In this document: one piece after another, positions 56,888 through 64,000 of the stretch
Layout: the number at the start of each line of letters is the position of its first letter
Position numbering within the stretch: the first letter of the stretch is position 1
The notes under the pieces: generated by a model
What the model was told of the DNA's origin: nothing
Databases searched by the model: none
Seen by the model: only the letters and a program-made list of their open reading frames with translations
Made by a program: the position numbers and the translations under genes
Origin: Schizochytrium sp. CCTCC M209059
Lineage: Eukaryota; Sar; Bigyra; Thraustochytrida; Thraustochytriidae
Direction of reading: 5' to 3'
NCBI GenBank assembly: GCA_000818945.1
Contig: KN805375.1
Location: forward strand, 292,092 to 356,091
Length of the DNA stretch: 64,000 nucleotides

Positions 56888-58057
56888 CCTCGCGCCCGCG
56901 CGTCGCGCCCTCGCCCTCGCGCCCGCGCGTCCCCCGCGCACACCGGTCTGCTTCCTGTTCGCCCTTTCTCCTTCTGCTTCTCCTTCTTCTTCTCCTCCTT
57001 CTTGCGGCGGCGAGCAGAACCCGAACGGCCGCGGGCAGGGACGAGCAACTTGGGAGACGAGCAACTTGGGGGAGACGCGCAAGCCCCTCTCGAACAGCGG
57101 GCGCGCGAGCGGCACGTGCACGCGCGCGCGCGTGCGTGCAGGCCAGGCGAGGCAGCAGCGCGGGCAGCAGCGGCGCTGCCGCCTTTCGTTCGCAGCGAGC
57201 GATGCGACGGAGAGGAAGACTCCAAGCTGGGACTTACGACGGTCTCAGACTTCAAGTTGAATATTACCATGGCAAAGCTTGAAGATTGGGCGGAAGGCGG
57301 CCATGTAGAGATGATCGCGGAGGCAGACGATAGGTTTGGTCCCCTTATCGAGCAGTATGGAGAGAGCATTTTCACAAAGGATGAACACCGTTGCTGTTAG
57401 GAGAGCTTTCAAATGTAGTTGGAAAGCTACCACCAAGGTGAGTTTGGTCGACGAGAAGACGGCCCTAGAGGTATGATTGATTGATGGGACTGATCTGCAC
57501 GCTGATCTACTTGGTGGGAAAGTGCGGCGCGCGCATGCCCGTGTGCATGCACGACAAAGTGAGCATTGGGAAAATCAAGGAGCCTTGGCTTAATGAGGAT
57601 TGTTGAACAGTTAATCTCTGGCGGACCGGAAACATACATACCTTGGCTCGAAGGCGGCGAAGAAACCTGCGCGCTGTGCACATTTTGCGTTGTTGCGTAA
57701 AATCGTGCTGATCACCTTTCTAGCGAGTGGCCAGTGTTACGACCAAAAGGAGGCTTGAGAGGATTAAATCTGCGATCGAAACCTAAAATGCAGAGTTTTT
57801 CACGCTTACAGACTCACCATAAACACTAAATAGAAAAACTGAAAGGTGGGTCGAAATCGAACCAACAGAGTGTTGAAAAATGCTTACATGCTACCAGACA
57901 CATCACCTCAATAAATGAAACAAAGTGAAGAGCTGACGTAACATTCGAATATCATCCCTTCTAGTTTTAGCCAAGACCGAGGTTTTTCGGGGATCTCACA
58001 GAAATCCAGCCTTTCTCGCGACTACATCAACGAAGCAAATAAAATAATTCTCGTAAG
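56888..58057. other. Intergenic region: RhoGAP 5' region and 3' flank of GmrSD-like gene
   Basis: About 1.2 kb. GC-rich and Arg/Ala-biased to 57200, then A/T-rich from 57650. It contains a 43-codon frame with good start context (57269-57400) and a degenerate tRNA-like stretch near 57843-57912; neither is well supported. Confidence 0.5.
57269..57400 (+). CDS. Possible 43-residue microprotein
   Basis: ATG in a near-perfect context (TTACCATGG) followed by 42 codons that look balanced rather than low-complexity: MAKLEDWAEGGHVEMIAEAD, then DRFGPLIEQYGESIFTKDEH and a C-terminal RCC. The two last cysteines look like a prenylation-type end, but Rab-type CC prenylation normally needs a GTPase, which this lacks. 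It could be the first exon of a longer gene (a good donor AAG|GTGAGT lies at 57437-57446, but a stop intervenes in frame). Low confidence. Confidence 0.25.
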   Translation: MAKLEDWAEGGHVEMIAEADDRFGPLIEQYGESIFTKDEHRCC

Positions 58058-61000
58058 CTAGCCCTTGGCGCTAGGAAGAGGAATATCAGAGAGCCCAGAG
58101 CTGTCGGAGTCATCAGGATCGGCAACATCGGGATTGTAATCTGCGTCACGATCATCTGACTTGCCTCCATCAGATGATGACTCGTCTGACTCATCTGCGC
58201 TTGAATCGTCGACCGCGTACACCACGGGCTTTTTGCTATCGGACTTCTTCTCCTTTTTGTTGTTGTTGTTGTTGTTGTTGTTGTTGCTCATTGCACTGCT
58301 CTGGTTTCTGGTGCCGTTGGAGGACATGCTGTCTTTGCCAGTGGCGGTGGCAGTGGTAGCATTGGCGCTGGTGCTGGGGCTGGTGCTGCTACTGCTACTA
58401 CTACTGTTAAGGTTGTGCTTGCTATTGTTCTTGCGATTTTCAGCGATTTCTTCAGGCGCTTGGTTGGCTGTAACAGCCAGAGTTTGCGACAAGTCGGATG
58501 AGATCAGCGCTTCCAAAGCGTTGCGCTCAGCAGAATCATCACCCAAATCGTCAGGAGCAGGCTTTGAGGAAGTCCCTTCACTTGGTCTCTTGAGACTGAT
58601 ATCGGTCCCTACAGGAGTCGGTGCATGCGAATCCGACAATACTGGGGCCCGCGACGAGTGACTCGAAGCCAAGCCTACAGCATCTTCAACTTCATTGGAA
58701 GTAACGTTCCATGACCTCATGACCACGTCCAAAATATCATTGAGTCGAAATCGTTGCGGGGCACCCTTTTTCTGACCAGGAAGCTCGTCGATGCCGAGCG
58801 CTTTCGTGGCGACAGCCTCAAAAAGGCCCGTGAGTGTTGCCTTCTCCTCCACGTTGCTCGGATCCTCCTTATCCCAAAGTTTGTAGGAGATACGGTCATT
58901 CTCAAAGCTGAAGAGACCACTCAGAACGACCTGAGCACGTTTGGGTGCTGGGGAGTACGAGTCTGGCAAGGCGTATGTGTACTCAAATTGAACACCATCA
59001 GGAAACACATACCAGCTCCCTCGAGGCGCCCGAATCGCGCACACACCCTCGGAGGTTTTGCCCCAACTCGTGATTTTGAGTGGACTGCGTTTCGTCCTTC
59101 TCCACGGAAGCTCCGGCGGGTCAGCGCAGCCCTTACCTACACGAGCTGTGACATAATCACCCCTGTAGTTCGTTGCTGCGATGCTCGCTGATGCGGCACT
59201 CGCTGATATGGCACTCGCTGAGCTGCCGATTCGAGTCACGCCAGACGTCCCTCCCTGCACCTTACTCGATTCATCCCTTGAAGCGCTCGCACTGGGGACG
59301 TCTGCAGCTGCATCCAAGCAACGACGCTTGAAAGCTTGCTTCTCATCATACGACGGTACATGAATATCGCCCAGAGGATCAGAGTTCGCAAAGTCGGCGG
59401 ACTGAGCACGAGGACGCTTGCCCAGTTCGCCGGAAGACCTTCCTTCTGATAATGTAGGTGTAATCGAGCGCGGGTTCGATCCAGGGCTAGCATGCCGTTT
59501 GGATACTGATGCGGTAGGGGCATTTGATGTAGGGGACGCCCGGGACGCCGATGCCGCTACAGTTTGTGCAGGGGGGAGACTGTTCGATCCAGCTGTCACT
59601 GGCCGGACAGTGTTTCCCGATATCTCCTTTTTCGGCACCAGAGGCTTCATGTCTTCATCTGAATCGCTTGACACCGATTCTTTCGCAGCCTTTCTGAACG
59701 CGTCTTGGACCTCTTTGCGTCCGTACACAAGGACGTCGTGAGTTGGGATGTATTTTCTCAGATGCAGTGTGTGAGTCAGTAGAACGTCCATTTCGACATC
59801 GGATGTATTTCGTCCCACATCTTCCAGCTTTTTTTGCGCCGCTTCAGGACGCGAAAATGAACCAAGGTCTCGCGTCTTGCTTCCATCTCGATTCAGTTGC
59901 CCAAGCTGGATTTTAAAGCTGCCTTTATGCGTAAAGAGCTTCACCCTGAATTGGAGTCCAAAGAGCATAAATTCTGCCTCGAAATTAGGCACCAACTGAA
60001 TCCCGGCGTCCTTTTCCGAGATTTTGGCCACGTCGCCGAGGCTTATCACCTTCCACGAGCCAATCTTGTCGTCACGGCCCGAGGGCAACTGATATTGGGC
60101 CCGAACCTTTGCCGGAAACTGCGTCCTCAAGAAAGAGAGGAAAGTCTGTGCAGCATCCGCATCACCGCATTGCGCTCGGTCGAGGTATTCCTGCGCAAGC
60201 ATTTTTAGAGACATTGTCCCCCCTGACGACTTCCCTCCCCGAGTCTTGTTGAGCAAGGGACCCAAGGCGTCCGCCAAAAGTCCCGCATATTCAACATTTG
60301 TTAGCGAAGCCAGCGAGTGCAGCGCCTGGAGTTTGTCAACAATGTCAAAGTGCTGTGTTGGCTTCCACGGCAACCACGAAGAGGGTCGCCTCGCTAAATC
60401 TGCGGGCGTTTGAGGAAGACCGTCGCGAGCAATCTTGATGACCTGGTCAAGTGATGCTCGCGCTGCGTCCGGATCTTTGACGAGACTCCCCGCAGAAAAT
60501 AAGGATGTCACAAGGCCTCTGCTCATCTGCTTAGGTGGGCCGCCAACATCTTTGAGCATGCGGTCGTCAGATTCGCCCATCTCAAAGTTGGAACACGTAA
60601 AAATCCGAAGAGCTTCGCAAAGAGAATAAAGATTTTGCGTGAAGAGGTCTTTGGCGTGATTGCTCCCCCAAGCCGGGAAGGTTTGGCTACTATTTTGGGC
60701 AACAACGTGCTTCGTCAGCCATGAAACCCCGGGCAAGGGGCTTCGGAACAAATTCTTTGCCTTCCCGGCATTCGGATCGAAAAAGCTAATCTTTTCCTGA
60801 TACGAGGTGTTGTGAAGGCTCACGTTCGCGTCTTCACGTATCACACAGAGGTTTCCGAGACCATGGAACCAGAGTGCGCCGGACACACCTTCATTGTCAA
60901 CGTGCTCCAGAGAAAAGTCACACGTCGTGTAAGCGCGAGTCTGCACCTTGGTCGGTGTGACAAGTTCGGCGTCAGCCAAGAGAAGAGCAAAGATAAGGGC

Positions 61001-62677
61001 CTGCTTCTGGCCCGGCCTTTCGCAGACATCCACATAAAGTGTTGGGCCGGAAAGGTACTTGAGAAATTCTGCACGCATGTCCGTACTGATGCCAAAATGT
61101 TTGCACGCGAAGCGCAGCAATCCAGCGAGACGAGCAAGGCCCTTTTTGTTGCCAAGTGCAACGCGCACACCGCGCAAAAAAAGCCGCGCGGCGAAGACAA
61201 AGTGGAATTCCGTCCACGGCTCGGGTTGCAAAACTTGCAAAAGACAAAAACGCACGACCACGGAAACGAAACGGAGCTGTGCGAGACCGGCCTCGTCAGC
61301 GCCAAGACACGCCTTCACCTCTTTGAGCCCAAAGGCGAACACTCCGTCAAGATGTCGGAAATACTTGCGCAAGGTTGTCATAATCACCAGAAGCTGCGCG
61401 AGTTTCCTTTGGTGTGCGGCATTCTCGCTGCGTAAATTCGGGGGAGGAATCGACCCCCGTTCCGGAAAGCGCACCTCAATCATTGATTTCGTCACAGCAC
61501 ACAGCTCCTCGAGAAGCTGCAGACCCCCGTACATTCCGCTTGAGCCCCTTGTGAGTTCCAGAAACAATTGACTTGGGGATACAGTACCACCTTGCGCAAA
61601 TTCTTCAGCCCCCAATATGGATTCGTTAATAGCGGATAAGGCCGCATTGAGTAACCCTGAACGAATTCCGCGAGAAAAGGGTTCGAGCAAGATGCTTAGT
61701 TTCAACAATTGAGAGTGCGCCAATGGCACGCCAGACGTTGAGCCTATGTTACGCGTGCTGTACTGGAAGGCCATTCGCAAATGATCCTCTGGCGCGAGAG
61801 GCGGACCTCGAAGCGTGTTCGCTTGCCGGCAGAAATCAGCGGCCATGTCAGCATCGTCCACAACGGCCAAGTTGATCATTACACGCGTCTTTACCCAAAA
61901 CGCAAAGTCTTGAAGTGCCTTGGTCGTGCCGCGCATGCGCATACGATGGAGTTCGGCCACAAGGCTCATGAGGCTCACGATGATGTTCTTGCTGCTCTCG
62001 TTGATGTCATTTTTTGATCCCAGCAGGTCCATCACGAGAGCGAGATGCTTTGCGGGCGATTGTAGGGCGTTCTGTAGCACCCACGCGCCCGTGAGCTTGC
62101 TGGCAGGAGAAGTCTTTTCAGAAAGCGCGCCACTTGATGATGGGCCAAGTGAGGAATGACAAAGAGCTTGAAAGAGATCACACAAAAACAGGTTATCCGA
62201 CGACTCCCAGAAAAAGCGGGGCAACTGTCTTCTGTCGTTGGCTGAAACTCTCACAAGTAGAATGTCTACGAGAATCTTGCGCATTTGCTCCGCTTCCCTC
62301 GCAACCTCATCGCCGGAGGCTTGAATACAAAGAGCGTACATGATGAGGAAGACAGTTGTCAGGCGATGCTGACCATCCAAGACGTCGAGACGAGACACGT
62401 CTGATGATTGCTTTGAAGTTCGAAAACATGTCACGGTTCCCAAATGAAAATATGAGCCTTTGAGAGATAATGGTTTCTCGTTCTTGACATTCGAGAATTC
62501 GAAGCGCCCTTTCCAAAATTCTTGCAAGAATGCATGGAGCATCGCCATCGCGCGCTCCGACCCCCATCCGTAAGCAACTTGGTCGCCTTGAACGACGACC
62601 TGTAAGTTTTCGCCTCTCGCAGACAGATCCGTCAAGGATTCGAAATTCGAAGTCGGCAGCGCATGGGGGCCCTCCAT
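58058..62677 (-). CDS. GmrSD-like protein: DUF262 (ParB-like nucleotidase) + DUF1524 (HNH) with long C-terminal extension
   Basis: 1539 residues from the ATG at 62677 (the frame is open to a GTG at 62839). Residues ~25-130 resemble DUF262, the ParB-like nucleotidase half of bacterial GmrSD modification-dependent (type IV) nucleases: DQVAYGW (32-38) sits where the family has YQR-x-Y-x-W (the Arg is lost), YFHLGTV (76-82) where it has YFLG, and LDGQHRLTTVFLI (100-112) where it has DGQQRLTTL. Residues ~585-640 resemble DUF1524, the HNH half: LEHVDNEG (E591-H592), WFHGLGNLCVI (G608-N609-L610), N618, N623 and K629, in the order EH...GNL...N...N..K. The intervening ~450 residues are helical, as in GmrSD. 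A further ~900 residues, absent from the bacterial proteins, hold two more globular segments (about 860-990 and 1171-1326) and an acidic Ser/Asn tail with polyasparagine from (GTT)n. Basic KRPR and KRR clusters may be nuclear signals. Confidence 0.82.
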   Translation of the reverse strand: MEGPHALPTSNFESLTDLSARGENLQVVVQGDQVAYGWGSERAMAMLHAFLQEFWKGRFEFSNVKNEKPLSLKGSYFHLGTVTCFRTSKQSSDVSRLDVLDGQHRLTTVFLIMYALCIQASGDEVAREAEQMRKILVDILLVRVSANDRRQLPRFFWESSDNLFLCDLFQALCHSSLGPSSSGALSEKTSPASKLTGAWVLQNALQSPAKHLALVMDLLGSKNDINESSKNIIVSLMSLVAELHRMRMRGTTKALQDFAFWVKTRVMINLAVVDDADMAADFCRQANTLRGPPLAPEDHLRMAFQYSTRNIGSTSGVPLAHSQLLKLSILLEPFSRGIRSGLLNAALSAINESILGAEEFAQGGTVSPSQLFLELTRGSSGMYGGLQLLEELCAVTKSMIEVRFPERGSIPPPNLRSENAAHQRKLAQLLVIMTTLRKYFRHLDGVFAFGLKEVKACLGADEAGLAQLRFVSVVVRFCLLQVLQPEPWTEFHFVFAARLFLRGVRVALGNKKGLARLAGLLRFACKHFGISTDMRAEFLKYLSGPTLYVDVCERPGQKQALIFALLLADAELVTPTKVQTRAYTTCDFSLEHVDNEGVSGALWFHGLGNLCVIREDANVSLHNTSYQEKISFFDPNAGKAKNLFRSPLPGVSWLTKHVVAQNSSQTFPAWGSNHAKDLFTQNLYSLCEALRIFTCSNFEMGESDDRMLKDVGGPPKQMSRGLVTSLFSAGSLVKDPDAARASLDQVIKIARDGLPQTPADLARRPSSWLPWKPTQHFDIVDKLQALHSLASLTNVEYAGLLADALGPLLNKTRGGKSSGGTMSLKMLAQEYLDRAQCGDADAAQTFLSFLRTQFPAKVRAQYQLPSGRDDKIGSWKVISLGDVAKISEKDAGIQLVPNFEAEFMLFGLQFRVKLFTHKGSFKIQLGQLNRDGSKTRDLGSFSRPEAAQKKLEDVGRNTSDVEMDVLLTHTLHLRKYIPTHDVLVYGRKEVQDAFRKAAKESVSSDSDEDMKPLVPKKEISGNTVRPVTAGSNSLPPAQTVAASASRASPTSNAPTASVSKRHASPGSNPRSITPTLSEGRSSGELGKRPRAQSADFANSDPLGDIHVPSYDEKQAFKRRCLDAAADVPSASASRDESSKVQGGTSGVTRIGSSASAISASAASASIAATNYRGDYVTARVGKGCADPPELPWRRTKRSPLKITSWGKTSEGVCAIRAPRGSWYVFPDGVQFEYTYALPDSYSPAPKRAQVVLSGLFSFENDRISYKLWDKEDPSNVEEKATLTGLFEAVATKALGIDELPGQKKGAPQRFRLNDILDVVMRSWNVTSNEVEDAVGLASSHSSRAPVLSDSHAPTPVGTDISLKRPSEGTSSKPAPDDLGDDSAERNALEALISSDLSQTLAVTANQAPEEIAENRKNNSKHNLNSSSSSSSTSPSTSANATTATATGKDSMSSNGTRNQSSAMSNNNNNNNNNKKEKKSDSKKPVVYAVDDSSADESDESSSDGGKSDDRDADYNPDVADPDDSDSSGLSDIPLPSAKG
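58259..58285 (+). repeat. (GTT)n triplet repeat, coding polyasparagine on minus strand
   Basis: Nine TGT/GTT triplets inside the GmrSD-like gene; read on that strand as consecutive AAC codons, giving a polyasparagine run before KKEKKSDSKK. Confidence 0.92.
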
Positions 62678-63208
62678 CTCGCTCAACGCCCGACCTGCGG
62701 TCGGCGCAGACGCGGCCAGTGAGCCGGCGCGCCCCGAGGCCGCCTCGGGGCGCGAGCCTTTGCCGGCGTGCCCGCTTCCCTCGCTCCCCAGCGCGCGGCG
62801 AGACCTCCTCGCCTGCTGTCCTCTCCACTCGAATATCACCTATGTGCGCCGTCGCAGCAGACATACGCTTACTACTGTCAGCCTCCCTCCCTCCTTCTCT
62901 CCCGTGCCTCCTCCCGCGGAACAGCCTGCTGGCTGAGCCTGAATAGAGACCGGCTGGTCGATAAACAAGCTGCGCAACTCGAAGCCTCTTCCACCTTAAG
63001 GTACACGACACGACACAGCGAGGCCTGTGTCGGCTGCACGCGGGACCCGGAGAGTGCAGTGCCTCGGAGGCGGAGAGAGAGTCCACTCCGCGCTGCGGCT
63101 GCTCGCTGAGCTAGCTGCGAATGGAGTCTGTCTGCGCGAGCGCGGCGCGGAGACAGACAGTATGGTAGACAGTCAGGCAGGCAGACAGACTGACTGACTG
63201 AGACATGC

Positions 63209-63212
<4 letters not shown>

Positions 63213-63268
<56 letters not shown>
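63213..63268 (+). repeat. (CAGA)n microsatellite
   Basis: About fourteen CAGA units, the longest tetranucleotide tract in the window. Confidence 0.95.
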
Positions 63269-63555
63269 TGCTTGACAGAGACAGAGGGAGGCAGACGCGG
63301 ACGGCAATATCAACCTCCTCTGGCCGCGACGCGCACTCTGGCTCGCTGCAGGCACACTACAGCAGCGATAAATGAACCCACAGCCGTCAGAGGAGAGGGG
63401 ACCATCGCCGGACATTCTGGATGGCAACACTGGAATTTTAGGTGGCCGTCCTGTTTACCGGAAAGGGGGGAATGGATGCACGCGGGAGAGGCGTGCGAGT
63501 TGAGATTGAAAGGAGAGCGGGAAATCGATCAGTTTTTGAGATAGCACAGTAAAAA

Positions 63556-63571
63556 GGGGGGGGGGGGGGGG
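63556..63571 (+). repeat. Poly-G tract (G16)
   Basis: Sixteen consecutive G after five A; a possible G-quadruplex and a likely sequencing/slippage site. Confidence 0.95.
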
Positions 63572-63967
63572 TTGAAGTCGAGTTTCGAACGACTTCCATG
63601 TGCTTGGAGGGGGGAGTTCTGGCTTTCGCGTCCGGGACACGTGGACCATCTTCGGCTCCAGTCATCCTCGCTAAAATGTAAGGCAACCTTTCAAGCATAT
63701 ATAACGGATTTAAAACTCCTATATTACCCCTTTGACATTCTCCACACAATGGTGGCTGTGGGCAGCCTAGGAGGGAAGGGGAAAAAAAGATGCAGTTTGC
63801 GCTCGTATTTTTCATGAGATTCTTTTGAGATTCTTTGGCGTCTGTATTGAGATTGTCTTTTCCGACACGCTTGATGGCCATGGCTGGCGGCAGCAGCCAG
63901 GCTGAAAACAACGAGAGCGTTTTTCAAGAGCGATACTCCGATCTCTGTGGCTGAGATGGCGACGCGG

Positions 63968-63994
63968 AAAAAAAAAAAAAAAAAAAAAAAAAAC
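63968..63994 (+). repeat. Poly-A tract at right end
   Basis: About 27 A followed by CAAAACA at the window edge. Confidence 0.9.
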
Positions 63995-64000
63995 AAAACA

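Larger units (their letters stand above)
62678..64000. other. 5' region of GmrSD-like gene and right end of window
   Basis: About 1.3 kb. It holds (CAGA)n at 63213-63268, a run of 16 G at 63556-63571 and a run of ~27 A at 63968-63994. Short frames on both strands show no family resemblance. The promoter of the minus-strand gene should lie in 62700-63100. Confidence 0.55.

Noticed and set aside
57843..57912. tRNA-like stretch on the minus strand (box-B-like GGTTCGATTTC, partial acceptor pairing AGGTG/CACCT, D-arm-like TGGTAG)
   Set aside because: The anticodon stem cannot pair, the D-stem is three pairs at best, and G53-C61 is lost. At most a degenerate tRNA relic; a tRNAscan-SE score would decide.
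63438..63911. 157-codon minus-strand frame near the right end
   Set aside because: It reads through the poly-G tract (polyproline) and shows no conserved features.
1..64000. Search for CRISPR arrays, insertion sequences, rRNA genes or transposon open frames
   Set aside because: No spacer-repeat arrays, transposase or reverse-transcriptase motifs, or rRNA-like sequence were seen; the tandem repeats found are simple microsatellites.

Overview
This window is nuclear DNA from a gene-dense, intron-poor eukaryote. The evidence is replication factor C, APC/C subunit 11, PEX6, KIF-binding protein, RABL2, RhoGAP and RBR-type proteins, two spliceosomal GT-AG introns, and no operons or ribosome binding sites. 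A motile cilium or zoospore stage is implied by RABL2, an outer-dynein-arm-docking-like coiled coil and an Sfi1/CCDC191-like protein. Long single-exon genes, Ser/Ala/Arg-rich linkers and microsatellite-rich GC promoters suggest a stramenopile of the thraustochytrid/labyrinthulomycete kind. That assignment is inference from style and gene content, not from a marker gene. Start codons given here are the first plausible ATGs; several reading frames stay open further upstream through GTG or TTG codons, which I did not accept as starts.

Layout. 1-11 kb: one giant gene open to the left edge, with a P-loop/AAA-type module near its C-terminus. 11.6-19.3 kb: RABL2, a mitochondrial-looking membrane protein (minus), PEX6 with an unusual zinc-binding tail, and a small membrane protein (minus). 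20.5-24.1 kb: a possible Ig-fold regulatory protein and a short coiled coil. 24.4-38 kb: a secreted PA-domain protein (minus), an Sfi1-like protein, an unknown Ser-rich protein (minus), an ODA-docking-like coiled coil, a Cys/Ser-rich protein and KIFBP (minus). 38.3-42.5 kb: APC11 and RFC2, each split by one intron, then a beta-repeat protein with an RS tail (minus). 42.5-43.9 kb: a repeat-rich divergent promoter holding a 38-base assembly gap. 43.9-54.1 kb: a LIN9-like nuclear protein, a secretory TPR/GT41-like glycosyltransferase (minus), an IQ/RBR-like zinc protein and a two-helix membrane protein with a His-rich tail (minus). 54.1-64 kb: a RhoGAP (minus) and a 1539-residue protein with the two-domain plan of the bacterial GmrSD (DUF262 + DUF1524) modification-dependent nucleases (minus).

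The genes do not form one pathway. Two threads recur: cilium/centriole/microtubule proteins, and ubiquitin-related zinc folds (APC11, the RBR-like protein, and the RING2-like tail on PEX6). The best candidates for something undescribed are the GmrSD-like protein at 58.1-62.7 kb and the PEX6 with a half-RING2 tail at 15.2-18.4 kb.
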